A program made the translations under genes and the position numbers. Below, piece by piece: positions 45,361-53,248 of a stretch of 54,731 bases of DNA. Within the stretch, counting starts at the first letter, position 1, and every line of letters starts with the position of its first letter. The notes beneath the pieces are model-generated. The model ran no database searches, was not told the origin of the DNA, and was given only the letters and a program-made list of their open reading frames with translations. This stretch comes from CAMXAS01 sp964442435 (GTDB lineage Bacteria; Bacteroidota; Bacteroidia; Bacteroidales; P3): the NCBI GenBank assembly GCA_964442435.1, contig CAYTZG010000012.1, forward strand, positions 1 to 54,731, given 5' to 3'.

Positions 45361-46896
45361 TCAACGCTTCGTTTTCCAATTGGTCGTGATGTGGACCGTG
45401 TAACCGGTTTCGGTCTGATTCACATTGACGTTGGCGATTTGGGTGGCCGACAGGGACGCCAACTGTCCGGCATCGCGCTTTTCGCCATCTATATATACCG
45501 CAACGCCATCCATCCCGAAATCGAAATCGGCCGCAGCGGCGGTAGAAACGACCGCCCCCACCGACGACGCCGATTCTTGAACGGTGACGACATCGAACAG
45601 GTTGTTGAGGCCGTTCTTGATTACGGTGGCGAGATAACGGGAAAACTGCGACGGCGCCGACAGAATGGCGTTGAGCGTGTCTTTGACGGCCACGAACGAA
45701 ACGGCGATGGCGGCCGTATCGTCACCCGCCAGCGTCATGACGAGCATATCGTCCTTGGAACTTACCTGCATCTGCATAGCCTTTTCGTCGCGCTTGACGC
45801 TCAGCACTTTGGTTTTCATCGTATCGGGTTCGGAAGGCACGACCATAATTTGCATCCGCTGCGTGTCGCGGACGGATTGGCCGGATTGTTTGGCGGCCGA
45901 CTTCGTGACGGCAAGGGCGGCGGACGGAGCGCGCACGACCTTAATCTGAACCGGCTGCGTGTCGGCGGCCATGGCGGATGGCTGTAAGGCGGCCAGATTC
46001 GGCATATCGATGACGATAGGCTGGAATTCGACAACGGTTTTGGCGTTGGCGGCCAAGGTCAGGCCGATGAACGGCAGCAGGTAAAGCGCTTTCCACGCTT
46101 TGCCGCGGGCGGATTTTGAAGATAACATCATGGCTATTCGGTTTTTGAGTTTTGTTTGATTGAATCGGTCGGTCAGCGCGAAAACGTTGCCGCCCATCAT
46201 TTTATCGAGCAACAGGTATTGGTATTGCCGTGCGTCTATGCCCGAACGGAGCACGGCGGCATCGGCCTCGTACTCATGCAACGCGCACAGGTCGCGGCGC
46301 AGGAACCACACCGCGGGATTAAACCATTGCAAACAGAGCAGCCCATCTACAAACAGCAAGTCCCACGAATGCCGCTTGCGGATATGCGCCCGCTCGTGCA
46401 ACAGGATGGTGCGGACCGCCTCGCTGTCCGCCGCGTAGTCGGCTTCCGACAGCACGATGTAGCGCATCCAGCTGAAAGGCGCCACCCGACGCGGGGTAAC
46501 GACCAGCACCGTGCCGTCGTGCTGCGGCAAACGGCGGCCGCGCCGCACCAAGCGCCACACGCTGAAAACAGACACGCACGTATGCCCGAACTTGACGAGC
46601 ACGCCGAGCCCGTAGGCCGCCAGCACGACCACCGGCCAAACCGGCGGCGCGGCCGCCCCCGCCGCGGCATCGGCCACCGGCGTCTGCAACGACGTTGTGA
46701 GCGCCGACGGCAGCAGGATATATTTATGGAATGTGATTTCGCAAAACGGCAGCCCCAGCGCGAGCACGCCTATGCCGAGCAATAGCGCGCGGTTCAGCCC
46801 GTAAAACGTTTCCTTATGCAAAAGCAGCCTGTAAAACAGATAGAAAACGCCAAGAATACCGGCCGATTTCAAGAGGTATATCAAAAATGCCGTCAT
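45361..46896 (-). CDS. BlaR1/MecR1-type membrane metallopeptidase (M56)
   Basis: A 511-residue sensor-protease of the M56 family. Membrane helices lie at about 3-21, 37-54, 86-104 and near 275-285. The zinc site is HERAH (167-171), with HEYEADAAV (207-215) supplying the third ligand. In the staphylococcal system the cytosolic protease inactivates BlaI. The C-terminal periplasmic part is not a penicillin-binding domain. Its last 55 residues (GVAVYIDGEKRDAGQLASL, IANVNVNQ) resemble a TonB-receptor plug motif, which Bacteroidota M56 proteins often carry. The signal is therefore probably not a beta-lactam. It starts 3 nt after the blaI-type gene. Confidence 0.9.
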   Translation of the reverse strand: MTAFLIYLLKSAGILGVFYLFYRLLLHKETFYGLNRALLLGIGVLALGLPFCEITFHKYILLPSALTTSLQTPVADAAAGAAAPPVWPVVVLAAYGLGVLVKFGHTCVSVFSVWRLVRRGRRLPQHDGTVLVVTPRRVAPFSWMRYIVLSEADYAADSEAVRTILLHERAHIRKRHSWDLLFVDGLLCLQWFNPAVWFLRRDLCALHEYEADAAVLRSGIDARQYQYLLLDKMMGGNVFALTDRFNQTKLKNRIAMMLSSKSARGKAWKALYLLPFIGLTLAANAKTVVEFQPIVIDMPNLAALQPSAMAADTQPVQIKVVRAPSAALAVTKSAAKQSGQSVRDTQRMQIMVVPSEPDTMKTKVLSVKRDEKAMQMQVSSKDDMLVMTLAGDDTAAIAVSFVAVKDTLNAILSAPSQFSRYLATVIKNGLNNLFDVVTVQESASSVGAVVSTAAAADFDFGMDGVAVYIDGEKRDAGQLASLSATQIANVNVNQTETGYTVHITTNWKTKR

Positions 46897-46899
46897 GGT

Positions 46900-47265
46900 C
46901 TAAGCGTTTTTGCCGGCTTCTATCCGGGCGATGATTTCCTTGAGTTCCTCCACCGTGATTTTCTCCTCGCTGACCAAGGCCGAAACGGCATTGACGTAGG
47001 AATTGTCGAAACAGGCGGATACCAGACGGCTGAGCGCGCCACGGTGATAGGCCTCGCGCGTGATGAGCGGATAATATTGGTAGGTGGAACCGTAGGCCTT
47101 GTGTCCGACAAAACCGTTGGCCTCTAAAATCCGCGTCATTGTGGAAAGCGTATTGACGTGGGGTTTCGGGTCGGCGTATTTTTCCTGCAATTCCTTGATG
47201 AACATAGGGCCATGCGTCCAAAACAGGTCCATGATTTCATTCTCCTTTTTCGTCAGCCGTTTCAT
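46900..47265 (-). CDS. BlaI/MecI-family repressor
   Basis: A 121-residue winged-helix repressor (MKRLTKKENEIMDLFWTHGP, HVNTLSTMTRILEANGFVGH) with a C-terminal dimerisation helix pair (RLVSACFDNSYVNAVSALVS). It is the transcriptional partner of the M56 protease 3 nt downstream, which would cleave it. It is likely autoregulated: a perfect palindrome (47315-47331) touches the -33 box of its own promoter. Confidence 0.93.
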   Translation of the reverse strand: MKRLTKKENEIMDLFWTHGPMFIKELQEKYADPKPHVNTLSTMTRILEANGFVGHKAYGSTYQYYPLITREAYHRGALSRLVSACFDNSYVNAVSALVSEEKITVEELKEIIARIEAGKNA

Positions 47266-47285
47266 AGCGTTTGAATTTGATGCGG

Positions 47286-47317
47286 CAAAATTAAACTAAA
47301 TAATTTTCACAGCCAAC
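47286..47317 (-). promoter_or_regulatory. Promoter of blaI-blaR1
   Basis: On the minus strand, GTTG (47317-47314), 20 nt spacer, TAATTTTG (47293-47286). Start predicted near 47279, a 14-nt leader. Confidence 0.65.
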
Positions 47318-47331
47318 TAAAATTTTTAGTT
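47315..47331. promoter_or_regulatory. Putative BlaI operator
   Basis: AACTAAAA (47315-47322), central T, TTTTAGTT (47324-47331): a perfect palindrome overlapping the -33 box. A second AACTAAA half-site at 47294-47300 abuts the -7 box, 21 bp (two helical turns) from the first. Confidence 0.6.
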
Positions 47332-47446
47332 CATGTAAAATTTTAACATTTTTTAACATACGGCCAACGTCTGACCCGACGTCCGTACAAGGGCGGCGGC
47401 TTGAAGCGGCGGGCGGGGGGCTGTTGAAAACGAACGCGGAACGGGC

Positions 47447-47478
47447 TTTGTTATTCCGCTCGATTTACTTTATCTTTG
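47447..47478 (+). promoter_or_regulatory. Promoter of the DUF3127 gene
   Basis: TTTG (47447-47450), 20 nt spacer, TATCTTTG (47471-47478); both perfect. Start predicted near 47485 with a leader of about 53 nt. Confidence 0.75.
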
Positions 47479-47537
47479 ACGCCTAAAGTGCCAAGACAGG
47501 CGGCACGGTAAACCGAAATTATTAAGTACTAAATATT

Positions 47538-47945
47538 ATGGATTTCAACGCAAAACTCGTCAAAATCGAAGAACCCGTTACGGGCGAAGGGAAAAACGGA
47601 CCTTGGAAAAAGCAAAGCTATATTTTTGAAACGGAAAGCCAGTATCCGCGTCAGATCTGCGTCATGGTATGGGGCGACAAAGCCATCAGCAACCCCGCGA
47701 TCATGCAAATAGGCAACCGGCTCAACGTGAGCTTCGAACTGGAAAGCCGCGAATTCAACGGCCGCTGGTACACCGACGTAAGGGCTTGGCGTATTCAGGA
47801 AGCGACGATGGGCGGTGCCCCGATGGGTATGCCGGCCGCCGCGCCTGCCGCTCAGGCCGCTCCCGCCGCCAGCAACATCGCGGCCCCCAACTTCCCGGCG
47901 CCCGAAACCCCGGCCGGCGACAGCAACGACGACCTGCCGTTCTAA
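47538..47945 (+). CDS. DUF3127 protein with SSB-like C-terminal tail
   Basis: A 135-residue protein. Residues about 1-90 are the DUF3127 domain (MDFNAKLVKIEEPVTGEGKN, CVMVWGDKAI, GNRLNVSFELESREFNGRWY), an OB-fold-like small domain. After it comes an Ala/Pro-rich linker (about 92-127), and it ends in SNDDLPF. That layout copies bacterial SSB, whose acidic DDxPF tail docks repair proteins. It may bind nucleic acid or compete for SSB partners. It has its own strong promoter and a terminator and stands alone between two minus-strand operons. Confidence 0.85.
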   Translation: MDFNAKLVKIEEPVTGEGKNGPWKKQSYIFETESQYPRQICVMVWGDKAISNPAIMQIGNRLNVSFELESREFNGRWYTDVRAWRIQEATMGGAPMGMPAAAPAAQAAPAASNIAAPNFPAPETPAGDSNDDLPF

Positions 47946-47961
47946 GCCAGCCCCCTACGAT

Positions 47962-48002
47962 AACAAAAGCCGACACCCTTACGGATGCCGGCTTTTGTTT
48001 TT
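47962..48002 (+). terminator. Terminator after the DUF3127 gene (possibly bidirectional)
   Basis: An 11-bp stem (AACAAAAGCCG at 47962-47972 with CGGCTTTTGTT at 47989-47999) followed by T's. Because the arms are A/T-rich at the base, it could also stop trkA transcripts on the minus strand. Confidence 0.8.
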
Positions 48003-48030
48003 GACACGCGGCCTTACGCGGCGGCCGCCC

Positions 48031-48717
48031 CTACAACGTACCGAAGGCCTTGAGGCTCTCGTCGGCGCCGAACACGACGAGCTGGTCGTGCGCCTGCAAC
48101 TCAATCGGCTCCTGCCCCCACGGCAACACCTCATAGACGACGTTCATGCGCCCCAACAGGTTGCGCCGCTTGACCGGCCGCCGCACGCAGAGCAGGTTCA
48201 TCTTGAACGTGGCCTCGAAGCCCGCGCGCTGTATCTTCTCGCCCACCATGCTTTCCGGCACCGTCAACGTTGAAACCGCATAGCGCGCATCGATGGCGTA
48301 ACGCTCTTCGAACAAATCGCGGGTCATGAGCTGCAACGCGTATTGCCGCGCGAAATCCTCCTCGGGCGTGATGATGCGCTCCACGCCGATAGACCGCAAC
48401 ACCGTGGCGTGGATGGGCGAAATGGCCCGCACAACGATGCGCGTAACGCCCAGACTCTTGAGCAGGGCCACGGTCTGAACCGACGTGCCGAAATCTTTGC
48501 TGAACGTGACGAAAACGCCGTCGAACTTCTCCAACGAGAGGGTCTGCAAGGCCTCGGTATCGGTCGTATCCATGCAGACGACGGAGGTGACGCGGTCTTT
48601 GACGGCGTCCATCCGCGCCATATCGGCGTCTATCGCCAACACTTCATGCCCCAGATAGGCCAGATTCTCCGCCAGTGAAGCGCCCAGATTGCCTAAGCCG
48701 ATAATCGCGAATTTCAT
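48031..48717 (-). CDS. TrkA/KtrA-type K+ channel regulatory subunit
   Basis: A 228-residue cytoplasmic protein with an RCK_N Rossmann domain (IIGLGNLGASLAENL, acidic IDAD after strand 2) and an RCK_C domain (about 140-228; VPESMVGEKIQRAG, LQAHDQLVVFG). It binds NAD(H) or ATP and gates the TrkH channel, whose gene lies 12 nt upstream. It is a single-copy half-length (KtrA-like) protein rather than the duplicated TrkA of E. coli. Confidence 0.93.
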   Translation of the reverse strand: MKFAIIGLGNLGASLAENLAYLGHEVLAIDADMARMDAVKDRVTSVVCMDTTDTEALQTLSLEKFDGVFVTFSKDFGTSVQTVALLKSLGVTRIVVRAISPIHATVLRSIGVERIITPEEDFARQYALQLMTRDLFEERYAIDARYAVSTLTVPESMVGEKIQRAGFEATFKMNLLCVRRPVKRRNLLGRMNVVYEVLPWGQEPIELQAHDQLVVFGADESLKAFGTL

Positions 48718-48729
48718 AGTCTTGTGTGT

Positions 48730-50559
48730 TTAATTCAATAAAACGGTATCGTAAGGATATGCGTAACGTTTCGGTTCCACATCGCGCGTGATGCCGCTGA
48801 AGAACGTCAGCACGCCGATACGGCCGATGAACATCGACAAAATAAGACAGCATTTGCCCGCCGTGCTGAACGAGCCCGTGATGCCCATGCTCGACCCGAC
48901 GGTGGCCGTGGCCGAAACGGTTTCAAAGAGCAGGTCTTTCAGGCTCATGTCCGGCTCTATGAAGCACAGCACGAGCGTCATGACGAACACATAGCCGGTA
49001 AACAGCGCGATAATCGAAAAGGCCTGCCGTATCGTACTGCGTTCCAAACGGCGGCCCCGCACCTCCACCTCATCGCGCCCCTGTATGATGTGGTAGGCCG
49101 TGAGCGCGGCCACGGCCACCGTCGTGGTTTTGATACCGCCGGCCGTGGACATGGGCGAGGCGCCGATGGCCATGACCATCATCGTGAACAGCAGGGCCGG
49201 CGACGACAGCAGCGAGACGCCATAGGTGGCGAACCCGGCCGTGCGCAAGGCCGTGGCGTAGAAAAACGACTCGCTCCACTGCGCCCACGCCGGCAACCCG
49301 GCAAGCGTATTGTGCCGCTCCGAAAAATAGAACAGCAGCGTGCCGCCCACCACCAACACGGCCGTGGTGGCGAGCACGAGCGTGGTATGCAACTGGATGA
49401 TATGGGGCTTGTGGTGGTAAATCTGCTGACGGCCGAACAGCCAGCGCAACACGTTGCCCAGCACGTGGCGCAACAGCCGCAGGTAGTTGAGGATGATGGG
49501 GAAGCCGATGCCGCCGATGAGAATCAGGCAGGCTATCCAGAAATGCAGGCGGTGGTTGTGCAGCAGCGCGCCGCCCAAGCTGTCGGACAGCGGCGAGATG
49601 CCGGCGTTGCAGTAGGCCGAGACGGCATGGAAAACGGCCATGAAGATTTCCTCCTTCGGGCCCGACATCGTGCCGGCGATGCTTTGGTATATCAGATACG
49701 CACCTATGCCCTCCAACATGAACGATATCGCCATGATGAGCGCGAGCGCGCGGAACAGGTTGCCGAGGTTCTTCTCGTTAAGCATATCCTTAAGCACCAA
49801 CTGCCCGCCCACCGACGCGCTGCCGATGAACGAAAGCGCGAAGAAGCTCGTGAACGTGATGACGCCTATGCCGCCCACCTGTATGAGCGTGAGGATGATG
49901 AGCTGCCCCTCCAACGTGAACGTCTGCCCCACGTCCACAACCGTCAGCCCGGTGACGCAGACCGACGAGGCGGCCATAAACAGCGCATCGACAAACGAGA
50001 TGCTGTCGTAGGTGACGCGCGGCACCAAGAGCAGGCCCGTGCCGATGAATATCAGGAACAGGAAGCTGAGGATGAACAGCATCGTGGGCTTGATGCGACG
50101 GCGCAGGAAGCCGAGGCTCATCTGCGAAAGGTGGATGAACGAGAGGACGGCCAACAGCGCGTACAGGCAATAAGGATGCAACAGGAAACGGAGCGCGGCG
50201 GGCGCGGCACCGCCGGCATGGAACAGCCACAGCACAAGGCCGTTCAACAGCAACAACAGGCAATCCAAGACAAAGAGCCGCGTATGGCGCCACTCGCGGA
50301 AATGCATCAGGCAACGCAACAGCATCCCGCTGAAGAACAGGCTGAACAAGACGGGCGGGATGCGGTCGAGCCGACCGGCCGTAAAGGCCGCATCCATAAA
50401 GCCGAGTTGATAGACCAGATAACTGAGACTGCCCAAACAGCCGAACAGCAACAGCATCCGGCTCAGGAAGTCGATACGCGGCAGCCAGGGCGTACCGTGC
50501 AGCTTAACGAGGTAGCGCAGGTGACGGAAGAACCGTCGCAGGGGGGCGGGCCATCTCAT
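48730..50559 (-). CDS. TrkH-family K+ uptake channel
   Basis: A 609-residue integral membrane protein with four pore-loop repeats. Selectivity-type segments are visible around ASSVCVTGLTVVDVG, HAVSAYCNAGISP, TALRTAGFATYG and TVGSSMGITG. It has an N-terminal extension of about 160 residues with several extra membrane helices before the first canonical repeat. It pairs with the RCK protein 12 nt downstream for K+ uptake. Its ATG overlaps the topB stop as ATGA, so the channel is translationally coupled to a DNA topoisomerase. Confidence 0.92.
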   Translation of the reverse strand: MRWPAPLRRFFRHLRYLVKLHGTPWLPRIDFLSRMLLLFGCLGSLSYLVYQLGFMDAAFTAGRLDRIPPVLFSLFFSGMLLRCLMHFREWRHTRLFVLDCLLLLLNGLVLWLFHAGGAAPAALRFLLHPYCLYALLAVLSFIHLSQMSLGFLRRRIKPTMLFILSFLFLIFIGTGLLLVPRVTYDSISFVDALFMAASSVCVTGLTVVDVGQTFTLEGQLIILTLIQVGGIGVITFTSFFALSFIGSASVGGQLVLKDMLNEKNLGNLFRALALIMAISFMLEGIGAYLIYQSIAGTMSGPKEEIFMAVFHAVSAYCNAGISPLSDSLGGALLHNHRLHFWIACLILIGGIGFPIILNYLRLLRHVLGNVLRWLFGRQQIYHHKPHIIQLHTTLVLATTAVLVVGGTLLFYFSERHNTLAGLPAWAQWSESFFYATALRTAGFATYGVSLLSSPALLFTMMVMAIGASPMSTAGGIKTTTVAVAALTAYHIIQGRDEVEVRGRRLERSTIRQAFSIIALFTGYVFVMTLVLCFIEPDMSLKDLLFETVSATATVGSSMGITGSFSTAGKCCLILSMFIGRIGVLTFFSGITRDVEPKRYAYPYDTVLLN

Positions 50560-52433
50560 GCCTGTCCCTCCTCGCCAAGCGGCTTACGTTCGGCCTGCAT
50601 GACCTGCCAAGTCACTTCCACAACCATCTGTTTGAGTTCGGCCATGAAATCGCGTACCGGGTAGCCGCCCTCCGAAATCTGTTTCAGCTTTTTCTCCCAC
50701 TGCCCCGTCAGCTCGGCCGACTTGAGCAGTTCGTTGGGGATGATGTCGATGAGCGCCATGCCGAGCGGCGTGGGCACGATGCGTTTCTTTTCCTTGCGGA
50801 TGTACTGACGTTTGATGAGCGTTTCGATGATGGCCGCGCGCGTGGAGGGGCGGCCGATGCCGTTCTCCTTCATCAGGTCGCGCAGTTCCTCGTCTTCCAC
50901 CTGCTTGCCCGCGGTCTCCATGGCGCGCAACAGGTCGCCCTCGCTCATATAGCGCGGCGGCTGGGTCTGCTTGGCGACCACCGAAGGCGTATGCGGGCCG
51001 CTCTCGCCCTCCTTGTATTCGGGCAAGACGTTTTCTTTATCGGCGGCCTCGGGGGATTCGGCGTCGGCGGCTTCGGACGCCTCGGCATCGGCCGGCGCCC
51101 CCTGTGCGGCTTCGTTTTTGGCGGCCGGCGCCGGAAACAGCACGCGCCAACCCTCGCTCAGAATCTGTTTGCCCGTGGCCTTGAACGCATAGTTGCCGTC
51201 TTCGGCCGATACCTTGGCGTTGACAACCGTGGAGGCGAACTCGCAATCGGGATAGAACACGGCGATGAACCGCCGAACGACCAAGTCCAGCACATATTTT
51301 TCGTCTTTCGACAGGCCGGCGGCCGCCGCCCATTCGCCGGTGGGAATGATGGCGTGGTGGTCGGTAATCTTCTTGTCGTTGAACACCTTGGCGCGCTTGG
51401 GCAGTTTGCCCTGCTGCAACAGCGGCTGGACGAACGTGGCGTAGGGCACCAGATTCTGCAGGATGCCCGGCGCCTTGCCGTGCAGTTCGTTGGGCAGGAA
51501 GCTCGTGTCCACGCGCGGATAGGTGGTCAGTTTCTTTTCGTAGAGCGACTGGATGAGCTGCAACGTCCGCTCGGCCGAGAAGCCGAATTTCTTGTTGCAC
51601 TCCACCTGCAACAGCGTCAGGTCGAACAGGCGCGGCGGCGCTTCCTTGCCTTTCTTGCGCGTTATCTTGACGATTTCAAGCGGGTACTTCTCCAGCTGCC
51701 CTTTCAGGGCTTCGGCCGCTTCCGCCGTAGCGATACGGCCTTTCTCGCAGACGAACAGCCCGCCGCGGTACAACGTCCGCAGCTCCCAGTATTTTTTGGG
51801 CACAAAGCTGTCAATGGCCTTCTGACGTTCCACCAATATGGCCAAGGTGGGCGTTTGGACGCGCCCGATGGAAAGCACCTGACCGGGACGCCCGTATTTC
51901 AACGTATAACCGCGCGTGGCGTTCATGCCCAGCAGCCAGTCGCCGATGGCGCGCGCCGAACCCGCCGCATACAGGTTGTCGAAGTCCGAAGCCGGATACA
52001 GGTGTGCGAAGCCGTCTTTAATCGCCTCCTCGGTCAAGGCCGAAATCCACAGGCGTTTGACCGGCACCTTGCAGCCGGCCTTCTGCATGACCCAACGCTG
52101 GATGACCTCCCCCTCCTGCCCGGCATCCCCGCAGTTGACGATACCCTCGCAGCGGCCGATCAAGTCGGACAGTATCTCGAACTGCCGGCGGATGCCCTCG
52201 TTGTCGATGACCTTGAGTTTGAACGTGGGCGGCAGCATCGGCAGACATTCCATGCGCCACTGTTTCCAGTCGGGGCTGTAGTCGTGCGGCTCCTGCAGAC
52301 AGCACAGGTGGCCGAACGTCCACGACACCCAATAGCCGTTGCCCTCCATATAGCCCTGCTGCGCCGTCGTGGCGCCCAGCACACGGGCGATTTCCCGCCC
52401 CACACTCGGTTTTTCCGCTATACAAAGGATCAT
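50556..52433 (-). CDS. topB: DNA topoisomerase III
   Basis: A 625-residue type IA topoisomerase. I chose the ATG at 52433 (MILCIAEKPSVG), the normal Toprim start. The catalytic tyrosine is Tyr305 in LTTYPRVDTSFLP. The Toprim acidic motif reads NCGDAGQEGEVI, where E. coli TopB has DADREGE, so the second Asp of DxD is a Gly. The DNA-gate domains have SIGRVQTPTLAIL and the C-terminal part has GIGRPSTRAAIIETL. A charged, Ala/Glu-rich insert lies at about 441-485. It decatenates and unlinks DNA by single-strand passage. It is the first gene of the topB-trkH-trkA operon and is divergent from the rubrerythrin gene. Confidence 0.95.
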   Translation of the reverse strand: MILCIAEKPSVGREIARVLGATTAQQGYMEGNGYWVSWTFGHLCCLQEPHDYSPDWKQWRMECLPMLPPTFKLKVIDNEGIRRQFEILSDLIGRCEGIVNCGDAGQEGEVIQRWVMQKAGCKVPVKRLWISALTEEAIKDGFAHLYPASDFDNLYAAGSARAIGDWLLGMNATRGYTLKYGRPGQVLSIGRVQTPTLAILVERQKAIDSFVPKKYWELRTLYRGGLFVCEKGRIATAEAAEALKGQLEKYPLEIVKITRKKGKEAPPRLFDLTLLQVECNKKFGFSAERTLQLIQSLYEKKLTTYPRVDTSFLPNELHGKAPGILQNLVPYATFVQPLLQQGKLPKRAKVFNDKKITDHHAIIPTGEWAAAAGLSKDEKYVLDLVVRRFIAVFYPDCEFASTVVNAKVSAEDGNYAFKATGKQILSEGWRVLFPAPAAKNEAAQGAPADAEASEAADAESPEAADKENVLPEYKEGESGPHTPSVVAKQTQPPRYMSEGDLLRAMETAGKQVEDEELRDLMKENGIGRPSTRAAIIETLIKRQYIRKEKKRIVPTPLGMALIDIIPNELLKSAELTGQWEKKLKQISEGGYPVRDFMAELKQMVVEVTWQVMQAERKPLGEEGQA

Positions 52434-52484
52434 GATTATCTGTCGTTTATCATGCGCGGTTCGTTCCGGCACGATACCTTTATG

Positions 52485-52516
52485 CAAATGTATGTTTTAC
52501 CCCCGACTTTTGCAAA
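52485..52516 (-). promoter_or_regulatory. Promoter of topB-trkH-trkA
   Basis: On the minus strand, TTTG (52516-52513), 20 nt spacer, TACATTTG (52492-52485). The -33 lies inside the left copy of a TTTGCAAA octamer. Start predicted near 52478, leader about 45 nt. Confidence 0.7.
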
Positions 52517-52525
52517 ATTTGCAAA
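52509..52525. promoter_or_regulatory. Tandem TTTGCAAA palindromes between divergent promoters
   Basis: Two copies of the self-complementary octamer TTTGCAAA (52509-52516 and 52518-52525) separated by one A. Each copy supplies the -33 TTTG of one of the two divergent promoters, so any protein bound here would touch both. Confidence 0.75.
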
Positions 52526-52548
52526 TTCCCCAAGCTTTTCTATTTTTG
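52518..52548 (+). promoter_or_regulatory. Promoter of the reverse rubrerythrin gene
   Basis: TTTG (52518-52521), 19 nt spacer, TATTTTTG (52541-52548). Start predicted near 52555, with a leader of about 60 nt. Confidence 0.7.
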
Positions 52549-52614
52549 CGATGATGGTACGGCCAGCCCGTACTGATTTTAATCATTTGTAAAACAAGTA
52601 AAACTAAAAAACCT

Positions 52615-53169
52615 ATGGCTAAGAAATGGATTTGCTCGGTTTGCGGCTATGTACACGAAGGCCCGAACCCGCCCGCCAGCTGCCCGCAGTGCAAGGCGCC
52701 GGCTGAAAAATTCAGCGAACTCGTGGAAGACGAAAACGCGCTGACGTTCGTTACCGAACACGTTATCGGGGTTGCGAAAGACTGCGACGCCGAGATGAAG
52801 AAAGACCTCAACAACCACTTTATGGGTGAAGCCACCGAAGTGGGTATGTATTTGGCCATGAGCCGTCAGGCCGACCGCGAAGGCTATCCCGAAATCGCCG
52901 AGGCGTTCAAACGCTATGCGTTCGAAGAAGCCGAACACTGCGCCAAGTTCGCCGAACTGTTGGGCGACATGGTTTGGGACACTAAGACCAATCTCGAAAA
53001 GCGGATGTTTGCCGAAGCCGGCGCCAACGCCGACAAGATGCGTATCGCCAAACGCGCCAAGGAACTGAACTTGGACGCCATCCACGACACGGTTCATGAA
53101 ATGGCCAAAGACGAAGCCCGTCACGGCCAAGGCTTCGCCGGTCTGTACAAACGCTTCTTCAAGAAGTAA
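52615..53169 (+). CDS. Reverse rubrerythrin
   Basis: A 184-residue non-haem iron peroxidase. The rubredoxin-like domain is at the N-terminus (Cys7, Cys10, Cys23, Cys26 in CSVCGY and CPQCKAP), and the ferritin-like four-helix domain follows (HFMGEATEVGMYL, EEAEHCAKFAELL, HEMAKDEARHGQGF). This is the reversed domain order of classical rubrerythrin. It reduces hydrogen peroxide in anaerobes using electrons from NADH via partner proteins. Its promoter is back-to-back with that of topB. It is followed by three adjacent hairpins. Confidence 0.95.
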   Translation: MAKKWICSVCGYVHEGPNPPASCPQCKAPAEKFSELVEDENALTFVTEHVIGVAKDCDAEMKKDLNNHFMGEATEVGMYLAMSRQADREGYPEIAEAFKRYAFEEAEHCAKFAELLGDMVWDTKTNLEKRMFAEAGANADKMRIAKRAKELNLDAIHDTVHEMAKDEARHGQGFAGLYKRFFKK

Positions 53170-53192
53170 ACGTCTTTCGACAAGCGATTCCC

Positions 53193-53213
53193 GTCAACCG
53201 TCTGCCGGTTGAC
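53193..53213 (+). repeat. Perfect hairpin downstream of rubrerythrin
   Basis: GTCAACCG (53193-53200), loop TCTGC, CGGTTGAC (53206-53213). There is no T-run, so it is not a terminator by itself. Confidence 0.8.
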
Positions 53214-53217
53214 ACAG

Positions 53218-53248
53218 CGACGGCCGCCCCGCAAGGGCGGTCGTTTTT
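53218..53248 (+). terminator. Terminator after the rubrerythrin gene
   Basis: A stem of CGAC/GTCG and CGCCC/GGGCG with a 3-nt bulge, then five T's (53244-53248). Confidence 0.7.

Noticed and set aside
45361..47265. Beta-lactam resistance operon
   Set aside because: Only the regulator pair is present; the sensor lacks a penicillin-binding domain and no beta-lactamase is adjacent.
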